Positions 24,415 to 34,749 of a stretch of 64,000 nt of DNA are shown here, one piece after another; the first letter of the stretch is position 1, and the number at the start of each line of letters is the position of its first letter. Under the pieces are notes generated by a model. It was not told the DNA's origin, did not search any database, and saw nothing but the letters and a program-made list of their open reading frames with translations. The translations under genes and the position numbers were made by a program. The DNA comes from Eunapius fragilis. Taxonomy: Eukaryota; Porifera; Demospongiae; Spongillida; Spongillidae. The stretch is taken from assembly GCA_963681505.1 (NCBI GenBank), contig OY811992.1:1-64000 (forward strand), read 5' to 3'.

Positions 24415-25877
24415 AATCATGCATGGAGATAATTGACTACTGGAGGAGTCATACATATTGACATACTTTACTCCTGCAGGAGTCATTCATTGAAATATTT
24501 GACTCCTGCTGGAGTCATGCATACTGACAAACTTGACTCTTGTAGGAGTCATACATTGAAATACTTGACTCCTGCAGGAGTCATTCATATTAGACTCCTG
24601 CACAAGTCATCCAAACTGACATACCTGACTCCTGCAGGAGTCATTCATAGTGACATATTTTACTCCTGCAGGTGTCATACATGGAGATTGCTCACTCCTG
24701 CAGGAGTCATACATATTGACATATGGCTCCTGTAGTAGTCATTGATACTGACATACTTGACTCCTTCAGGAGTCATACATGGAGATACTTGACTCCTGCA
24801 GGAGTCATACATATTGATATACTTGACTCCTGCAAGAGTCATACATTGAAATACTTGACTCTTGCAGGAGTCAGACATAATGACATACTTGACTCCTGCA
24901 GGAGTCATGCTTGGTGATACTTGACTCCTGCAGGAGTCATACATTGAGATACTTGACTCCTGCAGGAGTCTTGCATACTGACATACTTGACTCCTGCAGG
25001 AATCATGCAAATATATAGTTGACTCCTGCAGGAGTCATGCATACTGACATACTTTACTCCTGCAGCATACATGTTGAAATACTAGACTCCTGCAGGAGTC
25101 ATACATTGTAATACTTGACTCCTGCAGGAGTCAGACATATTGACATACTTGACTCCTGCAAGAGTCATAATTGAAATACTTGACTCCTGCAGGAGTCATA
25201 CATTGAAATTCTTGAGAGACATACTAGACTCCTGCAGGAGTCATACATACTGACATACTTGACTCCTGCAGGAGTCATGCATGGAGATACTTGACTCCTG
25301 CCGGAGTCATACATTGAGATACTTGACTCCTGCAGGAGTCTTGCATACTGACATACTTGACTCCTGCAGGAGTCATGCATGGAGATAAATGACTCCTGGA
25401 GGAGTCATACATATTGACATACTATACTCCTGCAGGAGTCATTCAAATATATATTTGACTCCTGCCGGAGTCATGCATTCTGACAAACTTGACTCTTGTA
25501 GGAGTCATACATTGAAATACTTGACTCCTGCTGGAGTCATTCATTGTAACAGATTTGACTCCTGTAGCAGTCATACAAACTGACATACTTGACTCCTGCA
25601 GGAGTCATGCAAATAAAAAGTTGACTCCTACAGGAGTCATACATATTGACATACTTGACTCCTGCAGGACTCATACTCCTGCAGGAGTCATGCATGGAGA
25701 TTGCTCACTCCTGCAGGAGTCATACATATTGACATATGGCTCCTGTAGTAGTCAATGGTACTGACATACTTGACTCCTTCAGGAGTCATACATTGAAACA
25801 CTTCACTCCAGCAGGAGTCATACATTGAAATACTTGACTCCTGCAGGAGTCATTCATAGTGACATACTTGACTCCTT
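24415..25877. repeat. Duplicated block in palindrome array (copy at 17898-19360)
   Basis: Unit order and rare variants match 17898-19360 at an offset of 6,517 bp. At the right edge this copy skips several units that follow 19360. Confidence 0.72.
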
Positions 25878-27077
25878 CTGGAGTCAAACATACTGACATA
25901 CTTGACTCCTGCAGGAGTCATGCATGGAGATTTTTCACTCCTGTAGGAGTCATGCATGGAGATACTTGACTCCAGCAGAAGTCATACATATTGACATCCT
26001 TGACTCCTGCAGGAGTCATACATTGAAATAATTGACTCCTGCAGGAGAGTTGCATTGTGACATACTTGACACTTGCAGGAGTCATACATTGAGATACTTG
26101 ACTCCTGCAGGAGTCCTACATATTGACATACTTGACTCCTGCGGGAGTTATGCTTTGAAATACTTGACTCCCGCAGGAGTCATACATTGAAATACTTGAC
26201 TCCCGCAGGAGTGAATCATTTAAATTCTTGACTCCTACTGGAGTCATGCATAGTGACATACTTGCATCTTGCAGGAGTCATAGTGACATACTTGCATAAT
26301 GACATACTTGCATCCTGCAGGAGTCATACATTGAGATACTTGACTCGTGCTGGAGTCATGCATACTCTCATACTTGACTCCTGCAGGAGTCATGCATGGA
26401 GATACTTGACTCCTGCAGGAGTCATACATATCGAAATACTTGACTCCTGCAGGAGTCATACATTGAAATACTTGACTCCTGCAGGAGTCAGACATATTGA
26501 CATACATGACTCCTGCAGGAGTCATAATTAAAATAATTGACTCCTGCAGGACTCGTACATTGAAATACTTGAGTGACATACTTGACTCCTGCAGGTATCA
26601 TACATACTGAAATACTTGACTCCTGCAGAAGTCATGCTTGGAGATACTTGACTCCTGCAGGAATCATACATTAACATTCTTGACTGCTGCAGGAGTCTTG
26701 CATACTGACATACTTGACTCCTGCAGGAGTCATGCATATATATAGTTGACTCCTGCATGAGTCATACATACTGACATACTTGACTCCTGCAGGAGTCATA
26801 CATATTGAAATACTTGACTCCTGCAGGAGTCATACATTGAAATACTTGACTTCTGAAGGAGTCAGAGATATTGACATACTTGACTCCTGCAGGAGTCATG
26901 CATATATATAGTTGACTCCTGCAGGAGTCATACATACTGACATACTTGACTCCTGCAGGAGTCATACATATTGAAATACTTGACTCCTGCAGGAGTCATA
27001 CATTGAAATACTTGACTCCTGAAGGAGTCATAATTGTTGAAAAAATGACATTCATGACTCCTCAATCAATCCTATAT

Positions 27078-27099
27078 TGAACCTGCTTACGCAGGTTCA
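27078..27099. other. Foreign hairpin TGAACCTGC-TTAC-GCAGGTTCA inside the palindrome array
   Basis: A perfect 9-bp stem with a 4-nt loop (TTAC) sits in a short non-canonical stretch at about 27032-27100. There the regular unit is disrupted by TTGTTGAAAAAATGACATTC and CTCAATCAATCC. Its arms are unrelated to GACTCCTGCAGGAGTC. It may be a small insertion or an unrelated palindrome captured by the array. Confidence 0.7.
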
Positions 27100-27745
27100 G
27101 ATACTTGACTCCTGCAGGAGTAATGCATGGAGATGCATGACTCCAGGAGGAGTTATACATAATGACATACTTTATTCCTGCAGGAGTCCTTCATTGAAAT
27201 ATTTGACTCCTGCAGGAGTCATACATTGAAATACTTGACTCCTGCAGGAGTCATTCATAGTGACATACTTGACTCCTGCTGGAGTCAAACATACTGACAT
27301 ACTTGACTCCTGCAGGAGTCATACATGGAGATTTTTCACTCCTGTAGGAGTCATGCATGGAGATACTTGACTCCAGCAGAAGTCATACATATTGACATCC
27401 TTGACTCCTGCAGGAGTCATACATTGAAATACTTGACTCCTGCAGGAGTGTTGCATTGTGACATACTTGACTCCAGCAGAAGTCATACATATTGACATCC
27501 TTGACTCCTGCAGGAGTCATACATTGAAATACTTGACTCCTGCAGGAGTGTTGCATTGTGACATACTTGACTCCTGCGGGAGTTATGCTTTGAAATACTT
27601 GACTCCCGCAGGAGTCATACATTGAAATACTTGACTCCCGCAGGAGACAATCATGTAAATTCTTGACTCCTACAGGAGTCATGCATAGTGACATACTTGC
27701 ATCCTGCAGGAGTCATAGTGACATACTTGCATAATGACATACTTG

Positions 27746-28200
27746 TCCCGAATTGCCCCGAAGTGTTACAGATTGATCCTGCGAAAGTGCAGTAATCCGT
27801 CGCAGCGCGCCGGATTGCGCTGAATTGTTGCAGATTGAACCCGTGAAAGCGCAGCAATCGGTCGCAGCGCGCTGAATTGTGCCGAATAACATATTGCAGA
27901 TTGATCCCGCAAAAGTGCAGCAATCCGTCTCAGCGTGCCGAATTGCGCCTAATTGTTGCAGATTGATCCCGCCATAGTGAAGCAATCGGTCTCAGCGCGC
28001 CGAATTGCCCCGAATTGTTGCAGATTGATCCAGCGATAGTGTAGCAATCCGTTGTAGCGCGCCGAATTGTGGTTCCGCGAAAGTGCTGCAATCCGTCGCA
28101 GCGCGCCAAATTGCGCCAAATTGTTAGATAGATCCCGCAAAAGTGCACCAATCCGTCGCAACGCGCCGAATTGCGCTGAATTGTTACAGATTGATCCCGC
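27746..28200. repeat. GC-rich ~62-bp satellite, segment 1
   Basis: About seven units spaced near 62 bp (starts of GCAGATTGAT at about 27769, 27831, 27897 and 27959). The unit is roughly CAGATTGATCCCGCGAAAGT, then GCAGCAATCCGTCGCAGCGC, then GCCGAATTGCGCCGAATTGT. It is CpG-rich, in contrast to the AT-rich neighbours. It abuts the palindrome satellite at 27745/27746 and switches in mid-unit to the 12-mer array at 28200/28201. Confidence 0.9.
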
Positions 28201-29127
28201 AATCCCACTTCAATTACCACTACCAATCCCACTACCACTACCACTACCACAAACAAACCCACAACCAATTCCACTACCAATACCGCGGCCAATCCCACTA
28301 CCACTACCACTTCCAATCCCACTACCACTACCAATACCAATCCCACTACTTATCCCACTACCACTATAATTACCACTACCAATCCCACTACCAATCCCAT
28401 TACCGCTACCACTACCAATCCAACTACCAATCCCACTACCACTACCACTAGCAATCGATCTACCACTACCACTACCAAGTCCCCTACCAATCCCACGACC
28501 ACTACAATTTCCACTACCAATCCCACTACCAATCCCACTACCACTACCACTACCAATCCCACTACCACTACCACTACAAATCCCACTACCGATCCCACTA
28601 CCACTACCAATCCCACTTCCAATCCCACTACCAATCCCACTACCTCAACCACTACCACTACCAATCCCACTACCAATCCCACTACCAATCCCACTACCAA
28701 TCCCACTACCAATCCCACTACCAATCCCACTACCACAACCAATCCCACTACCAATCCCACTAACAATCCCACTACCACTACCACTACCACTACCAATCCC
28801 ACTACCACTACCACTACCAATCCCAATACCACTACCACTACAAATCCCACTACCGATCCCACTACCACTACAATTACCACTACCAATCCCACTACCAATC
28901 CCACTACCACTACCACTACCACTACCTACCCCACTACCAATCCCACTACCACTACCAATCCCACTACCACTACCACTACCAATCCCACTACCAATCCCTC
29001 TACCAATCCAATACCAATCCCACAACCACTACCACTACCACTACCAATCCCACTACCACTACCACTACCACTACCAATCCTACTACCAATCCCACTACCA
29101 CTACCACTACCAATCCCACTACCACTA
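28201..29127 (-). repeat. 12-bp minisatellite array, reverse orientation (CCCACTACCAAT)n
   Basis: This is the same family as 1-2727 but on the opposite strand: CCCACTACCAAT and CCACTA derivatives, with variants such as CCACAACCAAT. Here the + strand is almost free of G. Proline/threonine-rich or Gly-Ser frames are repeat artefacts. Confidence 0.95.
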
Positions 29128-29240
29128 AGCAATCGGTCTCGGTGCGCCGAATTGCCCCGAATTGTTACAGATTGATCCTGCGAAAGTACAGGCATCCGTC
29201 GCAGCGCGCCAAATTGTGCTGAATTTTTGCAGATTGAACC
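29128..29240. repeat. GC-rich ~62-bp satellite, segment 2 (partial)
   Basis: Fewer than two units. It starts AGCAATCGGTCTCGG, as does segment 3 at 29622, and is cut in mid-unit after CAGATTGAACC by a 12-mer array. Confidence 0.85.
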
Positions 29241-29621
29241 ACTACCATTACCACTACCAATCTCAATACCAATCTCACTACCTCTACCACTACCAATCCC
29301 ACTACCACTCCCACTACCGATCCCACTACCACTACCACTACTACTACCAATCTCAATACCAATTCCACTACCAATCCCACTACCACTACCACTACCCAAC
29401 CAATCCCACTACCTCTACCACTACCACTACTAATCCCACTACCAATCCCACTCCTATTACCACTACCAATCCCACTTCCTCTATCACTATCTCTAACAAT
29501 CCCACTACCACTACCACTACCATTACCAATCCCACTACCAATCCAACTGCCCTTACCACTACCACTACCAATCCCACTACCAATCCCACTACCACTACCA
29601 CTACCAATCCCACTACCACTA
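29241..29621 (-). repeat. 12-bp minisatellite array, reverse orientation, second block
   Basis: CCCACTACCAAT units with more variation than the first block (CTCAATACCAAT, CCTATTACC and CTATCACTATCTC appear). It ends with the same ACCACTAAGCAATCGG junction as at 29127, about 494 bp upstream, so the junction itself has been duplicated. Confidence 0.93.
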
Positions 29622-30065
29622 AGCAATCGGTCTCGGCGCGCCGAATTGCCCCGAATTGTTACAGATTGATCCTGCGAAAGTGCAGGAATCCGTCGCAGCG
29701 CGCCGAATTGCGCTGAATTGTTGCAGATTGAAGCCGTGAAAGTGCAGCAATCGGTCGCAGCGCGCCGAATTGTGCCGAATAACATATTGCAGATTGATCC
29801 CGCAATAGTGCAGCAATCCTTCTCAGCGAACCGAATTGCGCCTAATTGTTGCAGATTGATCCCGCCATAGTGAAACAATCGGTCTCAGCGCGCCGAATTG
29901 CCCGGAATTGTTGCAGATTGATCCAGCGATAATGCAGCAATCCGTTGTAGCGCGCCGAATTGTTACAGATTGGTTCCACGAAAATGCTGCAATCCGTCGC
30001 AACGCGCCAAATTGTGCCAAATTGTTACAGATAGATCCCGCATAAGTGCACCAATCCGTCGCAGC
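29622..30065. repeat. GC-rich ~62-bp satellite, segment 3
   Basis: Seven or so units in the same order as segment 1, offset by about 1,893 bp at the left (for example GCCGAATAACATATTGCAG at 27881 and 29774) and about 1,903 bp at the right. The block has therefore been duplicated as a whole. The last unit is folded back into a hairpin at its right edge. Confidence 0.9.
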
Positions 30066-30084
30066 GCGACGGATTGGTGCACTT
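30044..30084. other. Perfect 19-bp hairpin at satellite junction
   Basis: AAGTGCACCAATCCGTCGC (30044-30062), a 3-nt loop AGC, then its exact reverse complement (30066-30084). The left arm is ordinary ~62-bp satellite; the right arm is an inverted copy of it. Confidence 0.93.
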
Positions 30085-30120
30085 GAAATGATACCAATTG
30101 GCCCAATTGGTATCATTTCA
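30084..30120. other. Perfect 18-bp near-palindrome at satellite junction
   Basis: TGAAATGATACCAATTGG (30084-30101), one central C, then its exact reverse complement (30103-30120). It directly follows the 19-bp hairpin and is the first CCAATTGG-containing sequence of the next satellite. Confidence 0.93.
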
Positions 30121-33100
30121 TCACAACATATCGCGCCAATTGGGCCGATGGAACCAATTGCCCCAATTGGCATCAATTCATTGGGACATATCACACCAAT
30201 TGGGCCCGTGGTACCAATTGGCCCAATTGGCATAAATAGTACATATCGCGCCAATTGGGCCGGTGGAACCAATTGGCCCAATTGGCATCATTTCATCAGG
30301 CCATATCGCGCCAATTGGGCCGATGGAACCAATTGGCCCAATTGGCATCAATTCATTGGGACATACCGCAACAACTGGGCCGGTGGTACCAATTGGCCCA
30401 ATTGGCATAAATTGTACATGTCGCGCCAATTGGGCCGATGGAACCAATTGGCCCAATTGGCATCAATTCATTGGGACATATCGCACCAATTGGGCCCGTG
30501 GAACCAATTGGCCCAATTGGCGTAAATTGTTTATATCGCGCCAATTGGGCCGGTGGAACCAATTGGCCCAATTGGCATCATTTCATTAGGACATATCGCG
30601 CCAATTGGGGGGATGGAACCAATTGGCCCAATTGGCATCAATTCATTGGGACATACCGCACCAATTGGGCCATTGGAACCAATTGGCCCGATTGGCATAA
30701 ATTGTACTTATCGCGCCAATTGGGCGGATGGAACCAATTTACCCAATTGGCATCAATTCATTGGGACATATCGCACCAATTGGGCCCGTGGAACCAATTG
30801 GCCCAATTGGCATAAATAGTACATATCGCGCCAATTGGGCCGATGGAACCAATTGGCCCAATTGGCATCAATTCATTGGGACATACCGCGCCAATTGGGC
30901 CGGTGGAACCAATTGGCCCAATTGGCATAAATTGTACATATCGCGCTAATTGGGCCGATGGAACCAATCGGCCCAATTCGCCTCAATTCATTGGGACATA
31001 TCGCACCAATTGGGCCCGTGGAACCAATTGGCCCAATTGGCATGAATAGTACATATCGCGCCAATTGGGCCGGTGGAACCAATTGGTCCATTTGGCATCA
31101 TTTCGTTAGGACATATCTCACTAATTGGGCCCGTGGAAAATTAGTACATATCGCGCCAATTGGGCCGGTGGAACCAATTGGCCCAATTGGCATCAATTCA
31201 TTGGGACATACTGCAACAATTGGGACGGTGGAACCAATTGGCCCAATTGGCATAAATTGTTCATATCGCGCCAATTGGGCCGATGGAACCAATTAGCCCA
31301 ATTGGCATCAATTCAATGGGACATTGCACCAATTGCTCCCGTGGAACCAAGTGGCCCAATTGGCATAAATAGTACATGTCGCGCCAATTAGGCCCATGGA
31401 ACCAATTGGCCCAATTGGCATCAATTCATTAAGACATATCGCACCAATTGGGCCATTGGAACCAATTGGCCCAATTGGCATAAATTGTACATATTGCGCC
31501 AATTGGGCCCATGGAACCAATTGGCCCAATTGGCATCAATTCATTGGGACATACCGGACCAATTGGGCCGGTGGAACCAATTGACCCAATTGGCATACAT
31601 TGTTCATATCGCGCCAATTCGGCCGGTAGAACCAATTGGCCCAATTGGCATCATTTCATTACGCATATCGCGCCAATTGGGCCGATGGAACCAATTGGCC
31701 CAATTGGCATCAATTCATTGGGACATACCGCACCAATTCGGCCTGTTGAACCAATTGGCCCAATTGGCATAAATAGTTCATATCGCACCAATTGGGCCAA
31801 TGGAACCAATTGGCCCAATTGGCAATAATTTATTGGCACACATCGCACCAATTGGGCCCGTGGAACCAATTGGCCCAATTGGCATAAATAGTACACATCG
31901 CGCCAATTGTATCGGTGGAACCAATTGGCCCAATTGGCATAAATAGTTCATATCGCACCAATATGGCCAATGGAACCAATTGGCCCAATTGGCATCAATT
32001 CAATGGGACATATCTCACCAATCGCGCCCGTGGAACCAATTGGCCCAATTGGCATAAATAGTACATGTCGCGCCAATTGGGCCGGTGGAACCAATTGGCC
32101 CAATTGGCATCAATTCATTGGGACATACCGCACCAATTGGGCCGGTGGAACCAAATGGCCCAATTGGCATAAATTGTGCATATCGCGCCAATTGGGCCGA
32201 TGGAACCAAGTGGCCCAATTGGCATCAATCCATTGTGACATATCGCACCAATTGGGCCCGTGGAACCAATTGGCCCAATTGGCATAAATTGTACATATCG
32301 CGCCAATTGGGCCGGCGGAACCAATTGGCCCAATTGGTATCATTTCATTACAACATATCGCGCCAATTGGGCCGATGGAACCAATTGGCCCAATTGGCAT
32401 TAATTCATTGGGACATACCGCAACAATTGGGCCGGTGATACCAATTGGCCCAATTGGCGTAAATTGTTCATATCGCGCCAATTGTGCCGGTGGAACCAAT
32501 TGGCCCATTTGGCATCAATTCATTGGGACATACCGCAACAATTGGGCCGGTGGTACCAATTGGCCCAATTGGCATAAATTGTACATATCGCGCCAATTGG
32601 GCCCATGGAACCAATTGGCCCAATTAGCATCAATTCATTGGGACATATCGCACCAATTGGGCCCGTGGAACCAATTGGCCCAATTGGCGTAAATTAATCA
32701 TATCGCGCCGATTGGGCCGGAGGAACCAATTGGCCCAATTGGCATCAATTCATTGGGACATACCGCACCAATTGGGCCATTGGAACCAATTGGCCCGATT
32801 GGCATAAATTGTACTTATCGCGCCAATTGGGCCGATGGAACCAAGTGGCCCAATTGGCATCAATCCATTGGGACATATCGCACCAATTGGGCCGTGGAAC
32901 CAATTGGCCCAATTGGCATAAACAGTACATATCGCGCCAATTGGGCCGGCAAAACCAATTGGCCCAAATGGCATCATTTCATTAGAACATATCCCGCCAA
33001 TTGGGCCGATGGAACCAATTGGCCCAATTGGCATCTATTCATTGGGACATACCGCACCAATTGGGCCTGTTGAACCAATTCGCCCAATTGGCATAAATAG

Positions 33101-34199
33101 TTCATATCGCACCAATTGGGCCAATGGAAACAATTGGCCCAATTGGCATCAATTCATTGGGACATACCGCACCAATTGGGCCAGTGGAACCAATTGACCC
33201 TATTGGCATAAATTGTACATATCGCGCCAATTGGGCCGATGGAACCAAGTGGCCCAATTGGCATCAATCTATTGGGATATATCGCACCAATTGGGCCCGT
33301 GGAACCAATTGGCCCAATTGGCATAAATAGTACATATCGCGCCAATTGGGCCGGCGGAACCAATTGGCCCAATTGTTATCATTTCATTAGAACATATCGC
33401 GCCAATTGGGTCGATGGAACCAATTGCCCCAATTGGCATCAATTCATTGGGACATATCACATCAATTGGGCCCGTGGAACCAATTGGCCCAATTGGCATA
33501 AATAGTACATATCGCGCCAATTGGGCCGGTGGAACCAATTGGCCCAATTGGCATCATTTCATCGGGACATATCGCGCCAATTGGGCCGATGGAACCAATT
33601 GGCCCAATTGGCATCAATTCATTGGGACATATCGTACCAATTGGGCCCGTGGAACCAATAGTCCCAATTGGCATCATTTCATTAGGACATATCGCGCCAA
33701 TTGGGCGGATGGAACCAATTGGCCCAATTGGCATCAATCCATTGGGACATATCGCACCAATTGGGCCCGTGGAACCAATTGGCCCAATTGGCATAAATAG
33801 TACATATCGCGCCAATTGGGCCGGCGGAAGCAATTGGCCCAATTGGTATCATTTCATTAGAAAATATCGCACCAATTGGGCCCGTGGAACCAATTGGCCC
33901 AATTGGCATAAATAGTGCATATCGTGCCAATTGGTTAGATGGAACCAATTGGCCCAATTGGCATCAATTCATTGGGACATATCACACCAATTGGGCCCGT
34001 CGAACCAATTGGCCCAATTGGCATAAATAGTACATATCGCGCCAATTGGGCCGGTGGAACCAATTGGCCCAATTGGGATCATATCATCAGAACATATTGC
34101 GCCAATTGGGCCAATGGAACCAATTGGCCCAATTGGCATCAATTCATTGGGACATACCGCACCAATTGGGCCATTGGAACCAATTGGCCCAATTGGCAT
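30085..34199. repeat. CCAATTGG satellite (55/60-bp monomers)
   Basis: About 70 units. The core is CCAATTGGGCCNNTGGAACC followed by AATTGGCCCAATTGGCAT. Two tails alternate: a 60-bp form with CAATTCATTGGGACATATCG and a 55-bp form with AAATAGTACATATCGCG. Dimers (115 bp) and trimers (175 bp) recur as higher-order steps. CCAATTGGGCC and GGCCCAATTGG within each unit can pair as an 11-bp stem. The repeated GPIG/NWPNWH frames on both strands follow from the repeat and are not genes. The array ends at about 34199. Confidence 0.96.
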
Positions 34200-34749
34200 A
34201 GTCAAAAATTTCCCATAGAAATGTATGGGTGGGAACCTACTTTTGAATCGCTTGGAAAACCATACCAAAGCTGGTATGCTCGGGGTGGCATTTAACACAG
34301 ATAGAGGAATGGTTACTGCTATCTTCCATGTGTGCAGTTGTGTACTCATATTGCATGTCTCATCAACACCTCGATGCTAAGATAGTCAAAAATTTCCCAT
34401 AGAGATGTATGGGTGGTTTCCCATAGGAATGTATGGGTGGGAACCTACTTTTGAATCACTTGGTAAACCCATACCAAAGCTGGTATGCTCGGGGTGGCAT
34501 TTAAAACGAATAGAGGAAAGGTTTCTGCTATCTTCCCTGTGTGCAGTGGTTTGCTCATATTGCATGTCTCATCAACACCTCGATGCTAAAATAGTCAAAA
34601 ATTTCCCATAGAAATATATGGGTGGGAACCTACTTTTGAATCGCTTGGTAAACCCATACCAAAGCTGGTATGCTCGGGGTGGCATTTATAACAGATAGAG
34701 GAATGGTTACTGCTATCTTCCATGTGTGCAGCGGTTTGCTCATATTGCA

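Larger units (their letters stand above)
6711..27745. repeat. Palindrome satellite (TGACTCCTGCAGGAGTCA, 32/34-bp period), main array
   Basis: About 21 kb of near-continuous units, roughly 630 by length. The core is an 18-bp perfect palindrome containing an SbfI/PstI site (CCTGCAGG). Measured from the 16-bp core, spacers are mainly 16 bp (ATACATTGAAATACTT, ATGCATGGAGATACTT) or 18 bp (ATACATATTGACATACTT), giving 32- and 34-bp monomers. Core variants often change the central bases (CCTGCTGG, CCTTCAGG, CCAGCAGG, CCTGCCGG, CCTACAGG) while GACTC/GAGTC arms are largely kept. Spacer combinations recur in long identical orders, showing multi-kilobase duplications. Two-unit steps of 66 bp are a multiple of three, so many false frames of 60-125 codons appear on both strands. 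The array ends at 27745, where a duplicated copy (26221-26310) shows the repeat would have continued. Confidence 0.97.

Noticed and set aside
4613..27694. Many 60-125 codon frames reading TPAGV / DSCRSH on both strands
   Set aside because: The palindromic core gives near-identical peptides on both strands and the average period is a multiple of three. The frames end at ordinary repeat variants.
4576..27745. Possible CRISPR array (regular short palindromic repeats with spacers)
   Set aside because: The spacers are themselves repeated in a few classes, the period is 32-34 bp, there are no cas genes, and the context is eukaryotic.
30046..34349. Frames rich in EPIGPIGI and NWPNWHQF
   Set aside because: They are products of the 55/60-bp repeat on both strands and show no unique sequence.
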